Shown here piece after piece: positions 12,597-23,647 of a stretch of 64,000 bases of DNA (position 1 is the stretch's first letter; every line of letters starts with the position of its first letter). Position numbers and translations under genes: made by a program. The stretch is taken from assembly GCA_039720395.1 (NCBI GenBank), contig CM077820.1:10391338-10455337 (forward strand). Direction: 5' to 3'. Origin of the DNA: Liquidambar formosana (taxonomy: Eukaryota; Streptophyta; Magnoliopsida; Saxifragales; Altingiaceae). The notes under the pieces are model-generated. The model was not told the DNA's origin. It made no database searches and was given only the letters and a program-made list of their open reading frames with translations.

Positions 12597-12991
12597 GGGA
12601 ACAGCTATTGCAACCCCCATTTTTATCACTCCACCCCCATCTTTTAGGTTTTTAAGGTTTTACGCAAAATATAAAAGGTTTTTATGAAAACCAACCGCTC
12701 AGTCACTAGAAAACATTATTTTGAACAACTTTGTAGAAGAAAGTTTTTCCCAAATCTATCGTTAAAGTAGACTTTTTAGCCATTTATAGCCATTATTTTA
12801 TTTTTTGCCAAAAAGTCTACTTAAACGATAGATTTTAGAAAAACTTTCTTTTGCAAAGTTATTCAAAATGATATTTTCTAGTAGACAACATGACTGGTTT
12901 TTGTAAAAACCTTATATATTTTTCATGAAATTTTAAAAACCAAAATGAATAAGGGATTTGATAAAAAAATGGGGTTGCAATAGCCGTTCCC
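12597..12991. mobile_element. Mutator-type foldback MITE, copy 2 (395 bp)
   Basis: Same family and same relative position as copy 1, in the second unit of the 690-bp duplication. The target duplication TATAGTAAA is perfect here (12588-12596 and 12992-13000). The ends are GGGAACAGCT and AGCCGTTCCC. Confidence 0.87.
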
Positions 12992-13496
12992 TATAGTAAA
13001 AGGAGTGCTTTGGTAGCGGAATGAAAACACTACCATATATTGTTTCCTTAGTTACTAAGCCATTAATAATTAGTAACGCCCTTGAGCAGGCCCCCAAATT
13101 AGAAGAGGTTGTATTTTATTTTATTTTATTTTGGTAATGCTTGATCAGGCCGGCCCTCAAATAAGAAGACATCGTCTATCCTTTTTTTTTTTTTTTTTTC
13201 AGCTAAAGAGACCATTGATTATACTTTAAGAATTGTAATCCACAGAGCTAAGAGGAATTCAATGGAATCATCAACCCAATGACCAAAATAAAAATACAGT
13301 GGACTGCTGCTTTGTGTAGTCAATGCAGACAAACTTGAAATAAGTTTGCATTCAACATATAAAAGACCTTTGATATTTCGAAATTAAAGTTGTTAAAACA
13401 TCGCCCATGAGTGTCGGTCTTGTCGTTTGTTACAACAAATGACACTATTAATTAAGCCTCATAATAAGAGCTCGGCATCCTCTATTCCTTTATATG

Positions 13497-13960
13497 CTCT
13501 ATATTATAGTATATATCTAGCAAGTAGCGACAAATTAGTGGAAGAGATTATTCGACGCGTCCTTAAAGTGTCTCCCTCCATCTCATTGGCTTCAATTCAG
13601 TTTCTTCTCTTGAGGATTAGTGTGGTCCAACCACAACCCCTTAAGTCTCCAAAAAAAAAAAATAAATAAATAAATAAAAAGACCTGTAAGAGTAGTGAAA
13701 TATATATATATATATATATATATACAAAATTTCGATTAGGTCATCAAAATATGTATATATCTAGCAAGCAGCAACAAATTAGTGGAAGAGATTATTCAGC
13801 ACGTCCTTAAGTCTCTCTCTTGGCTTCAATTCAATTTCTTCTCTTGAAGATTAGTGTGGCTCAACCACAACCCCCTAAGTGTCCACAAAAAAAAAACAAA
13901 AAACAAAAGAGACCTATAAGAGTAGGATTAGTGTGGCTCAACGATGACCGCCTAAGTCTC
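13497..13960 (+). repeat. Partial tandem duplication, unit about 190-250 bp
   Basis: Around 13504-13650 and 13756-13890 the sequence GTATATATCTAGCAAG and the following 140 bases recur with about 90 per cent agreement by eye. A shorter third piece (GATTAGTGTGGCTCAAC) is at 13926. Each ends in a poly-A run. The 80-codon frame in the first copy is not kept in the second, so I do not call a gene. Confidence 0.7.
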
Positions 13961-14019
13961 AAAAAAAAAATAAAAAAAATAAAAAAAAGAGACCTATAAG
14001 AGTATATATATAGGGCTAA

Positions 14020-14160
14020 TTATGTACGGGATATTTTGAACTATCCCGTTCAATCACAGTCGTCCATGGATGACACATGCACATTCACGCGTCCACGCAT
14101 GTCGCTTACGGACGTCCGTGATTGAACAGGATATTTGGGATATCTTACACGTGATCAAAG
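14020..14160. mobile_element. Small palindromic MITE-like element
   Basis: GGGATATTTTGAACTATCCC and TTCAATCACAG on the left pair with TGTGATTGAACAGG and GGGATATC on the right. A GGACGTCC palindrome sits in the right arm. A related motif is near 42590-42650. Confidence 0.45.
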
Positions 14161-14164
14161 CTAT

Positions 14165-14630
14165 ATATATATATACACACATTGGAAGTTGTACCTCGTG
14201 CATTAGTATGATATAAGGTACATTGGACTAATGCAAGAAATACAACCCCTAATGCATGGTGCTGATCTAACTTATATCAACACATATTGATAAGAATATG
14301 ACCGCATATATATATATACCAATCAAGTCATCACATGCTTGATATGAGTTAACACCATGTATTAGAGATTATATCTTGTGCATTGGCCTAATGTATCCAA
14401 TAACTTACTAATGTACAAGGTATAAGCAGATGTTGATATAAGTTATATCAGTACACCCACATTTGGGGGTGTTATAAGTTATATTAAGCACGTGTTAATA
14501 TATCTTCTATCTACACTCGCATTAAGAGTTGTACCTTATGTATTAGTAGGTTACGAGATACACTGAGCCAATGTATGAGATATAACACCTAATATATGGT
14601 GCTGAGATAACTTATAAAAATTATCCCATG
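14165..14630. repeat. Cluster of short inverted-repeat modules (GTTGTACCT...AGATATAAC)
   Basis: Three diverged modules begin like TTGGAAGTTGTACCTCGTGC and close with a complementary GATACAACCCCTAATGC, each followed by CTTATATCA. A further copy lies at 25980-26080. They look like one MITE family arranged in series. Confidence 0.5.
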
Positions 14631-14773
14631 ATTCTTAAACCGTTAGATTCCATTATCTTGCTTGTTGCCAACAAAAGGAAATGAAAATGTCATGGGTGGG
14701 GTTGGTATTGCCCTATGGGATAAAGGTGTAAATTGAGCAACCTATACATGGGCCTAGCTTTCAAATTATATAT

Positions 14774-15130
14774 GGGAACGGCCATTGGCTATTGTGACCC
14801 CACTTTTTTATCACACCACCTTTCATCCTTTAAGTTTTTAAGGTTTTATACAAAATATAAAAGGTTTTAACGAATATTGACCGCTACGTCTATTAGAAAA
14901 CATCATTTTGAACAATTTTGCAGAAGAAATTTTTTCCAAAATCTATCGTTTAAGTAAACTTTTTAACTATTTATAGCCTTTATTTCATTTTTTGCTGAAA
15001 AGTCTACTTAAACGATAGATTTTAGAAAAAATTTCTTCTGTAAAATTGTTCAAAATGATATTTTCTAGTAAATAGTGTGGCTGGTATTCATAAAAACCTT
15101 TTATATTTTGCATAAAATCTTAAAAACCGT
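14774..15130. mobile_element. Foldback MITE copy, right end truncated
   Basis: Starts GGGAACGGCCATTGGC and shows both inverted arms of the GGGAACGGCTATTGC family. It stops after CATAAAATCTTAAAAACC without the right terminus. The partner in unit 2 starts at 17370. Confidence 0.75.
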
Positions 15131-15163
15131 GCCCCAGCCCAATCTCATATATATATATATAAT

Positions 15164-15572
15164 AGGAATGGCTATTGCAACCCCACTTTTTTTTATCCAA
15201 CCCTCCCTTTCGTTTTGGTTTTTAAGATTTTATGCAAAATATAAAAGGTTTTTACGAAAATCGGCCGCATTGTCTACTAGAAAACATTATTTTGAACAAT
15301 TTTGCATAAGAAAGTTTTTCCAAAATCCATCATTTAAGTAGACTTTTAAGCCATTTATAGTTTTTTTTTTCATTTTTTGCCAAAAAGTTTACTCAAACGA
15401 TAGATTTTAGAAAAATTTTCTTCTACAAAATTGTTTAAAATGATGTGATCTAATGGATATCAAGACTGGTTTTTGTAAAACCTTTTATATTTTGCATAAA
15501 ATCTTAAAAACCTAAAGTACATGGGGGTTTGATAAAAAGAAAAAGAAAGAGAGGGGGGGGGGGGGGGGGGGT
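15164..15572. mobile_element. Foldback MITE copy with poly-G right end
   Basis: Starts AGGAATGGCTATTGCAACCC. Both arms are present. The right part is degraded into AAAGAGAG and a run of about 18 G. Confidence 0.75.
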
Positions 15573-15628
15573 AAATACTTTAGGTAGGTTGATCTCTTGT
15601 TGAAAAGCCAACCCAAGCCCAACAATAA

Positions 15629-16027
15629 GGGAACGGCTATTGCAACCCCCCATTCTTATAAGTCCACCCATTTCTTTTTGGTTTTTAAGATTTCATGAAA
15701 AATATAAAAGGTTTTTGCAAAAACTGATCACTTGCTCCACTAGAAAACATCATTTTGAACAACTTTGCGGAAGAAAGTTTTTTCAAAATCTATCATTTAG
15801 GTAGACTCTTTGGTAAAAAATGAAATAAATGCTATAAATGGCTAAAAAGTATATTTAAACGATAGATTTAGGAAAAACTTTCTTCTACAAAGTTGTTCAA
15901 AATGATGTTTTCTAGTGGACATTATGGCCGGTTTTGATAAAAACTTTTTATATTTTGCATAAAACCTTAAAAACCTAAAGTATGGGGGGTGGGCTTATAA
16001 CAATAGGGGGTTGCAATAGCCGTTCCC
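15629..16027. mobile_element. Foldback MITE, intact, 399 bp, with 9-bp target duplication
   Basis: The ends are GGGAACGGCTATTGCAAC and GTTGCAATAGCCGTTCCC. The flanks are CAACAATAA at 15620-15628 and again at 16028-16036, a perfect 9-bp duplication. The matching place in duplication unit 2 has one CAACAATAA and no element. Both arms run nearly the whole length. The family belongs with Mutator-like MITEs by target-duplication length. Confidence 0.92.
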
Positions 16028-17247
16028 CAACAATAAAGGGCTGACAAGGATACCTACAACCCAACCTACTACGAGTTGAAGCTGTTCATCACATTAGTTT
16101 GGGCCTTTGTGTGTGGCGTTGTTCCACCTCCTCACCCCACCCCTACCAAAAAAAGAAAAAGAAAAAGGGGAGCAGTGTTCCAAGCTTACTCTTACTGAGA
16201 TTTTAGGACCTAAATTAGTCTCACTAATGCAAAATCTACCTGCAAATCCATATAACTAGAGAACGGTTGACTCAGCCAATCAACCGATCAAGGTCACTCA
16301 ATAATATCGTAGTTTATATAAAAAAAACTATACAAAGTAACAGAGTAGGAATTGTCCATGAGTTGGATCTAAATATGCTAGTCCAAGGGTGCATATTGCA
16401 CTATGTGCCAAGCGAACTGCACGCAATGCATGCATACATGCATGTTTCTGTAAAGTATAGTAGCACGTGTGCTCACACCTAACGCCAGCACACATACACC
16501 AATACACGCATGCATACACATGTGCACATCAACATATTTTGATTTTATTTATTATCCATTTAAATTTTTTATTTTTTTTTAGGAGGATAATGGTACAATG
16601 CAAGGTACCATATCAACTTACCCAAAAAAAAAGGTACCATATTAAGCATTGGAGAGTGTTGACCCATGCAGACATGTCCCTTGCTGGGGATGCATTATTC
16701 ATGCAACCGGAATCTTTCCACCCACAACTTGTCCACATATAATTACATAATACACACTTTCCCATTTCTTCTCAACTTCTCTCCCCCACGTTCCATTTAT
16801 TTTCTTAGAAGTTTCTTGAAATTAATCCAATTGCAGCCAAGAAAAGGAAAAGAAAAAGAAATTTCGAGAACTTCTAAAAAAAAATAAAAAAAAATAATAC
16901 TCAAGGAAATCATGTTGGCCATACCATTACCACCAGCTCTAACCATTGTACCGTCTCTTCAACATAATCAGACACATGGGACCTCCTATATATAATGCAT
17001 GAGAGACCACAAGACATGAAATATATATGTGTATACAGGGTTATATGTGTATATATATATATATAGATATATATATATATAGGGCTTGCTTTGTTATCAA
17101 TGAGTTTGGGAAGGAGGCCACTTGATCGGATCTAGATCTCTGTACGGCCTTTTGGGGGCAAAACAAGACCCCTTGATATATTTTATATATTTGTGTATGT
17201 GTGGCTGTTGAAATCATAGATTCATAGGTTCTGCATTACTAATTAGA

Positions 17248-19334
17248 GGAAATGAAAATGTCATGGGAGGGGTTAGTATTGCCCTATGGGATAAAGGTGT
17301 AAATTGAGCAACCTATATATGGGCCTAGCTTTCAAATTATATATGGGAACTAGCTTTCAAATTATATATGGGAACGGCTATTGGCTACTGTGACCCCACT
17401 TTTTTATCACACCCCTTATCCTTTAGGTTTTTAGGGTTTTATACAAAATATAAAAGGTTTTTACGAAAATCAACCATGTGGTCTAATAGAAAACATCATT
17501 TTGAACAACTTTGTAGAAGAAATTTTTTCCAAAATCTATCGTTTAAGTAAACTTTTTAACTATTTATAATCTTTACTTCATTTTTTTGCCAAAAAGTCTA
17601 TTTAAATGATAGATTTTTAAAAAAATTTATTTTATAAAGCTATTCAAAATGATGTTTTCTAGTAAATAACGTAGCCGGTTTTCATAAAAACCTTTTATAT
17701 TTTGCATAAAATCTTAAAAACCCTGGCCCATTATATGAGATTGGGCTAGGGTTTTTAAGATTTTATGCAAAATATAAAAGGCTTTTATGAAAATAGGCAG
17801 CCCTATCTACTAGAAAACATTATTTTGAACAATTTTGTAAAAAAACAGTTTTCCAAAATCTATCGTTTAAGTAGACTTTTTAACCATTTATAGCCTTTAT
17901 TTCATTTTATGCCAAAAAGTTTAGTTAAACGATAGATTTTAAAAACATTTTCTTTTGCAAAGTTATTCAAAATGATGTTTTCTAGTGGACACCACCATTG
18001 GTTTTTGTCAAACCTTTTATATTTTGCATAAAATCTTAAAAACCTAAAGTACAGGTGGTGTTTGATAAAAAGATAGGAGAGGGGGCGGGAGGTGGGAAGC
18101 TTGAGGTAGGTTGATCTCTTGTTGAACGCCAACCCAAGCCCAACAATAAAGGCTGACAAGGATACCTACAACCCAGCCCAACCCAACCTACTACGAGTTG
18201 AAGCTGTTCATCACATTGGTTTGGGCCTTTGTGCGTGTATTGTTGTTGTTCCACCTCCTCACCCCAGCCCCACCAAAAAAGGAGAGAAGTGTTCCAAGCC
18301 TACTCTTACTGATATTTTAGGACCTAAATTAGTCCCGCTAATGCAAAGTCTACCTACAAATCCATGTATCTGGAAAACCGTTGACTCAACAAATCAACCG
18401 ATCAAGGTCCCTCAATAACATCGTAGCTTATATCAAAACTCTCTATAGTAGCAAAGAAGGAATTGTCCAAGAGTTGGATCTAAATATGCTTGTACAAGGG
18501 TGCATAATGCACCATGTGCCAAGCGAAGTGCATGCCATGCATGCATACATGCATGTTTTTGTAAAGTATAGTAGCACTTGTGCTCACACCTAGCACCAGC
18601 ACACGTACACTAATACACGCATGCATGAACATGTGCACATCAACATATTTTGATTTCATTTATTATCATTTAAATTTTTTTTTTTTTTTTTTTTTAGTAG
18701 GATAATGGTACAATGCAAGGTACCATATCAACTTACCCAAAAAAAAAGGTACCATATGAAGCACTGGAGAGTGTTGACCCATGCAGACATGTCCCTTGCA
18801 GGGGATGCATTATTCATGCAACCAGAATCTTTCCACCCACAACTTGTCCACATATAATTACATAATACACACTTTCCCATTTCGTCTCAACTTCTCCCCC
18901 CACGTTCCATTTATTTTCTTAGAAGTTTCTTGAAATTAATCCAATTGCAGCCAACAAAAGGAAAAGAAAAAGAAATTTCGAGAACTTCTAAAAAATAAAA
19001 ATAAAAATAATACTCAAGGCAATCATGTTGGCAATACCATTACCACCAGCTCTAACCATTGTACCGTCTCTATCTTCAACATAATCAGACACATGGGACC
19101 TCCTATAATGCATGAGAGACCAGAAGAGATGAAATATATATGTGTATACAGGGTTATATATATATAGGGCTTGCTTTGTTATCAAAGAGTTTGGGAGGGA
19201 GGCAACTTGATTGGATCTAGATCTCTGTACGGCCTTTGGGGGGCAAAACAAGACCCCTTGAGATATTTTATATATTTGTGTGTGTGTGGCTGTTGAAATC
19301 ATAGATTCATAGGTTCTGCATTACTAATTAGAGG
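17248..19334 (+). repeat. Large direct duplication, unit 2 (2.09 kb)
   Basis: Second copy of the 14677-17247 block. It lacks the 399-bp MITE, keeping one uninterrupted CAACAATAA at that site (near 18139-18147). It also has a shortened and inverted spacer between its first two MITE blocks, and a 25-bp local duplication (CTAGCTTTCAAATTATATAT) at 17328-17375. Confidence 0.88.
17370..18075. mobile_element. Two fused foldback MITE remnants
   Basis: The first remnant starts GGGAACGGCTATTGGC at 17370 and runs to about 17722. The second begins at about 17750 within its left arm (TTTTTAAGATTTTATGC) and runs to about 18068. The spacer between them is the reverse complement of the one in unit 1. Confidence 0.7.
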
Positions 19335-19561
19335 GTAAATAATTTTCCTTCGTTGTACATAGCATTTAAAACTAGTCCACTTGAAGGTGCCATCCAGCTA
19401 GGTTGGCTCGTAAAGAATTCGAACCCCATGCACGCCTTAGATCGTATTTTCATAAGGGCACCCATATATAGAGTGATGCTATATGAATTTATTGGTCCGT
19501 CAACCAACCCCCCTCCACAGTGGTAGAGGCATACCACTAGTCTTGTGGGGTCAACATTCAA
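19335..19561 (-). mobile_element. Possible tRNA-derived SINE remnant
   Basis: On the minus strand GGGGTTCGAATTC matches the pol III B-box (GGTTCGANNCC). AGTGGTATGCCTCTACCAC upstream resembles an A-box. No clear A-tail or target duplication is seen, so this is tentative. Confidence 0.4.
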
Positions 19562-19888
19562 GACTAATGATAAATATTTTGAGTTTTTTTTTTTTAGTGG
19601 TGAATAATAATGAGATTTTGTTCTTTAATTTTGTATAGGGTAGAAAAATGATTATACTAAATAAAATAGTTAAACTCATCAATTTTTTGGGTAAAAAAGC
19701 AACTAGAGGGTTAAAATAAAATTTTTTGAGGGATTAAATAAAAATTGGCAAGGTCAAATTTTTAAATACTCATAATTTAGTTCAAGACAAAAAAAAAAAA
19801 AAAAAAACAAACAAACAAACAAACAAACAAAAAGCAAAACAAAAGGTCGGGGGGGTCAATTGCCTCCCCCCCCCCCCTCCTTTACCCC

Positions 19889-20134
19889 GGATTGGGATTT
19901 GGTGAAGTTTAGAACTTTAACTGCATGGTAAAATTATTACTGGATTGACGCCCTGTGGCAAGAGAGAAAAAGGGATGGCTCGGATTCACTGGTAGCGAAA
20001 CAGTTCTTAGATTTTGTGGTCTCAATTGCTATGCTATCAGTAAATCCAATCCATTCCTTCTTCTCTATTGCCATGTAGCGTCAATCCAACGGTAACTTCA
20101 CCATGCATTTAAAGTCCCAAACTTCACCAAATCC
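19889..20134. mobile_element. MITE with GGATTTGGTGAAGTTT inverted ends
   Basis: The left end GGATTGGGATTTGGTGAAGT pairs with the right end AACTTCACCAAATCC, followed inward by CTTTAACTGCATGG and CCATGCATTTAAAG. It resembles the terminus of the MITE at 10341. No target duplication is certain. Confidence 0.65.
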
Positions 20135-21721
20135 GGATCCCTTGACCCCCTTCCTCCGCCCCTGCCCCTCCAACAAAAAGAAAAAGGGTCTTGAATGCTT
20201 ATTCCGTTTTTATTTAACCACAAATGCAGTAACCATTGGAATATCAACTAACGCAATCAGTTAAATCAATTAATGGGATGTCCAAATTGCACCCTTTATG
20301 TCCTATATTTTGTGACTTACCAAACAGCACTTAGCTGATTTAGTTTGGTTTGAAATCCCCTCCTGTAGGTTTTGAGCTCCCCGAATGGCTTTGCAGTAAA
20401 CATTTTAGAACATCTGTACCAAATCTAGACAAAATTGAAATATAAATTAGGTGGAGTAGTACTAGCCGCCGAGCACTAAGGCCATTTTCTGGATGTTCAA
20501 TGGAACCACTGTGTTTTAAGTTACGTGCAAAAGCAGCCATTGCATCAACTCATTTTTGGATGGTGGATTTGCCTTTGGTCGGTGTGAAATTAAGCAGCCA
20601 TCAAAACATTTTTTTTGATGATTGGATTTCACCCTCAAGTTCTATTGGAACAGATGCAATGAAGTTCCTTTTTAATTATTATTATCAAGAAGTTTTAACA
20701 TGCTTATGCACTTGACTAATCCCTTAGGCACATGCAATTCCCTCCCCATCCCTTATGCATTGGGCAATTAAAAGACAAAGTCCATGAGGTAATCCCAAAG
20801 ATAAAATGGTAAGAATTGAACCCAAGACATACATCTTACTTGGCAAGAATCCTTAAGAAGTTGGCCTTTGGGCAAACCCCCATTTCCGTTATTTCTATTG
20901 GTCTCCAAACAGACCGTACAAAATCGGACAGGGGTACATATACAACATAGTATTGCACTATTCCAATATTAAATCCCAAAATTTAGATATTAATAACTAA
21001 GAAGCTTGTTGGGTTGCTGCCAGAACTAACATGGGGTCTGTTTGGTTTGTCTCTAAGACATACTAACAAGTCTTAATAGATTTCTGCAGATTTTAATTTT
21101 AATTGTTGTCATTTTCTTTTGAAAATTTCAACTGTCCCTCTGTCATAGGACATAACAGCTAATAGATGAATATTTAGGGAATGGAGTAAAGCCTGGATAC
21201 ATCATGTTTAGATTGGTATCGACCCATTAAACAATTTTTAAAAATTCTTAAGCCGGTCTCCAGGAAGCTCACCAAGGATTAACAATGCATTTAGTACATT
21301 ATAAGTTTATTTATTTATTTATTTATATATATATATATATAAATTCTAGTAGGCATTCTATGCTCATATTATATCATTAAAGATAAGGGTACGTATACAA
21401 TTTTTGAACACATCTAATTTTTTACGGGCTTCAAAAGCCGTTGATCTTGTAAGATTTAATAGTCTCTACAAAAATTGAGTGATCAAAAAGACGACTAATT
21501 AACATAAATAGAAGATCGTTGAATCCTGTGAGATCTAATGGTTTCAGAAACGTGTAAAAAATTGACTCCCCTATCATGACCTATATTATTTATACATATT
21601 ATTATTATTTTTTAACATTGCCAGTTGGAAAGACACATGCAGTCCGGCCCTTCAATAACCAAACCTCCCTTGATTGCTTCTATTTAAGTCCATGACACAA
21701 GGCCAAGGCATCTCTATGCTT
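20135..21721. other. Intergenic region upstream of the DUF1442 gene
   Basis: AT-rich, with SINE/LINE-like scraps: on the minus strand CTTGGGTTCAATTC around 20815 looks like a B-box. An (ATTT)n(AT)n tract is at 21306-21341. No gene is supported. The 66-71 codon frames near 20340-20715 have no recognisable features. Confidence 0.45.
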
Positions 21722-21729
21722 TATAAATA
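21722..21729 (+). promoter_or_regulatory. TATA box of the DUF1442 gene
   Basis: TATAAATA lies 81-88 bases before the ATG at 21810, a normal distance for a plant promoter with a leader of about 50 bases. Confidence 0.65.
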
Positions 21730-21809
21730 AGGTTGAAGGGCCTCTAATTCTATCAGAAGTTGAAACAAAAGACTCTGTGAGAGAGAGAAGCAAATATAGA
21801 GAGAAAAAG

Positions 21810-22568
21810 ATGGCTTGCTGGTCTGCTGAGAATGCTACCAAAGCTTACCTCAGAACCTTAAAGATGGTAAGCAAAGCATTTATATATACTTCTATGCTCA
21901 AACCCCATTTCATAATCTCTTTTGATCAGTTTTTTCTCACTTGGATTTCCATGATCTTAATGCAGGGACAAAGAGCTAAAGAGCCAGATGTAACAGAGTT
22001 CATTTCAGCCCTTGCTGCTGGCAATAGTGCACAACTAATGGTTGTGGCATGTGCCAATGCTGCCACCTCCACCACACTAGCCTTACTGGCCGCGGCTGAT
22101 CAAACTGGTGGCCGTGTTGTTTGCATCCTTCGTGGGATTGAAGAACTGCATTTATCTAAACAAGTTCTAGGCCACGATGCAAGTCATGTTGAGTTTGTCA
22201 TCGGAGAAGCTCAAACTCTACTAGCAAATGACTATAAGGAAGCGGATTTTGTGCTCATCGATTGTAATCTTGCAAATCATGAAGGAATTCTTAGAGCACT
22301 GCAAGCGGGTGGCAAGCGAAATGGTGCAGTTGTTGTGGGCTATAATGCATTTTGCAAGGGGTCGTCATGGCAGTGGAGTGGATCAAAAACTCACTTGTTG
22401 CCTATAGGAGCAGGGTTACTAGTGACGAGAATAGCTGCAAATGCTAAAATTGGTAATGCTGGTGGTTTTACAAAGAGGAGTCAATGGATTGTTAAAGTAG
22501 ATAAATGCACAGGTGAAGAGCATGTGTTCAGGGTCAGATTTCCACAAGGGAAACAGCTTGAAGCTTAA
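21810..22568 (+). CDS. DUF1442 family protein, two exons
   Basis: Exon 1 is 21810-21866 (MACWSAENATKAYLRTLKM) and exon 2 is 21966-22568, joined in phase 0 by GTAAGC...ATGCAG. The product has 219 residues, normal for this plant family. The intron contains no stop and could be read through, but the splice sites are good and the encoded insert (KAFIYTSMLKPHF and on) is not family-like. Landmarks are KEPDVTEFISALAAGNSAQ, then VVACANAATSTTLALLAAA, GGRVVCILRG, the hydrophobic strand FVLIDCNLANHEGIL and YNAFCKGSSWQW. The fold is predicted for the family to be Rossmann/methyltransferase-like; no biochemical role is known to me. The first ATG at 21777 is in frame but upstream; the MACWSAENATKAYL start matches the family. 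Four broken copies of the gene lie at 33-38 kb. Confidence 0.88.
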   Translation: MACWSAENATKAYLRTLKMVSKAFIYTSMLKPHFIISFDQFFLTWISMILMQGQRAKEPDVTEFISALAAGNSAQLMVVACANAATSTTLALLAAADQTGGRVVCILRGIEELHLSKQVLGHDASHVEFVIGEAQTLLANDYKEADFVLIDCNLANHEGILRALQAGGKRNGAVVVGYNAFCKGSSWQWSGSKTHLLPIGAGLLVTRIAANAKIGNAGGFTKRSQWIVKVDKCTGEEHVFRVRFPQGKQLEA

Positions 22569-23282
22569 TGTTTTTGTCAGTGTTCGATCATTCCCTTGGG
22601 TTGCTAGGAGAGGACTATTTTCCTTTTTTTTTTTTCTTTTTTTCTTTTTTTTTTCTCTTTCTTGCTGTTTTCTCACCAACCGAATGGGGCATGAATCTTT
22701 ATCAAATGTAAATAGCAACCTATATATATATATATATTTAATACCGTTCGCTTTCTTTTGAAAAATTTCAAAGGTTAAATTATCTTGTGTTTCCAGAATT
22801 TTCATTTCATGAACGAGGACTTTGGATGGACAGGCCAGGTGTTCTGAAGCATGTTTGGAAGTTGCTCAAGTCACAAAATAGTCATTTTTCCTAGAAGTTG
22901 CTTCCAAAAACACCTCAGCGTTGAAACTTGTTCCTATACGTTCTTTTATTATTATTATTATTTATATTTTATTTATATTAGGAGCTTCCTCGGATGCTTA
23001 TGCACCGACTAATTTCCTTGAGCACATATAGTTCCCCATTTCCTTCCTCATTCCCTCATATGTCTAATTGAAAAGAGTCAAAGGACAAAAGATGAAAACC
23101 AAAACAAAAATCCATATTTTAGAATTACATTTAAGAGTATCAAATCCCCAACATTGAAATGTAGATACGAATTTAATATACCATTTATGGCTTGTTTGTT
23201 TGGATATAATCAGAATGGAATAGAATGAGATTTCAATAATGGATCATTTCTCCTGATTTCGACAAAACAAACATGCCCTTAG
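22569..23282. other. 3' flank of the DUF1442 gene
   Basis: T-rich tract at 22621-22662, an (AT)n run at 22722-22738, and a short stretch (22960-23060) similar to 20698-20760 (CTTATGCAC-GACTAAT), which is probably a retroelement scrap. No gene is seen. Confidence 0.45.
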
Positions 23283-23295
23283 AGTAGATACTTCA

Positions 23296-23647
23296 TTTTT
23301 TTTGTATAATTGGGGGAGGTGAGAGCGATCAGACGGGGAGATTGGCGATGTCAGTTGGTTGCTGGGCATTATCGACGACGGTGGAGTGGTTGGTGAGCAT
23401 AAGGGGGTGATCTTTGGCTTCCTCTAAGTCATCGTTGTCGGAGGTGCTGAGGTTGAAGCAGGAACAACGTTCGAGGGAAGCGAAGAAAGCCGAAGCTACG
23501 CTCGTGCTAACCTAGCTCGCCATGCCTTCGATCTTCTCGTAGGAGAATAAGCTCGAGTTCTCCATTTTTCTTAAAAGGAATTGGCTTTGATTTGGTTTTT
23601 GCCCTAGGAGAGAGAAACGAGGTGGGATTTAGAGAGAGAAACAATGT
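23296..23647 (-). pseudogene. Processed retrocopy of a small conserved plant gene, one nonsense codon
   Basis: On the minus strand a frame runs from ATG at 23565 to TGA at 23331-23329, 79 codons counting the stop. It reads MENSSLFSYEKIEGMAS, then TAG at codon 18 (probably from TGG, Trp), then VSTSVASAFFASLERCSC and a Thr/Asp-rich tail ending NLPV. I recall similar short plant proteins of unknown function but cannot name one. The unit is flanked by a perfect 13-bp repeat AGTAGATACTTCA (23283-23295 and 23648-23660), with T8 on the plus strand (an A-tail on the minus) against one copy. No intron is present. These are the marks of LINE-mediated retroposition of an mRNA. Confidence 0.8.

Larger units (their letters stand above)
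11800..13145 (+). repeat. Direct tandem duplication, unit about 690 bp
   Basis: 11800-12455 and 12490-13145 are near-identical from TTTTCAAAACACTAACT to GGTAATGCTTGA. Each unit carries one complete MITE (11906-12302 and 12597-12991) in the same place with the same flanks. The MITE therefore predates the duplication. The differences are scattered single bases and short indels. Confidence 0.85.
14677..17247 (+). repeat. Large direct duplication, unit 1 (2.57 kb)
   Basis: Begins GGAAATGAAAATGTCATGGG and ends GCATTACTAATTAGA. Unit 2 (17248-19334) follows at once and begins and ends with the same sequences. Both hold two MITE-derived blocks, a unique stretch (CACATTAGTTTGGGCC to the GCATGCATACATGC region) and a terminal segment ending in ATAGATTCATAGG. 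Unit 1 carries an extra MITE at 15629-16027. Open frames inside (for example 16267-16482) differ between units, so none is called a gene. Confidence 0.88.

Noticed and set aside
13427..13669. 80-codon frame at 13.4 kb
   Set aside because: The tandem copy 250 bases on does not keep the frame.
16267..16887. Several 63-91 codon frames on both strands
   Set aside because: They overlap each other on both strands and differ in the sister duplication unit.
18119..18418. 99-codon frame at 18.1 kb
   Set aside because: The corresponding sequence in unit 1 is interrupted by the MITE and by other changes; no protein likeness.
21867..21965. Reading the DUF1442 gene as a single 263-codon frame
   Set aside because: The stretch has good GT-AG ends and encodes residues foreign to the family; splicing gives the usual length.
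22419..22805. 128-codon minus-strand frame over the end of the DUF1442 gene
   Set aside because: Antisense shadow with a Lys/Glu run from the poly-T tract.
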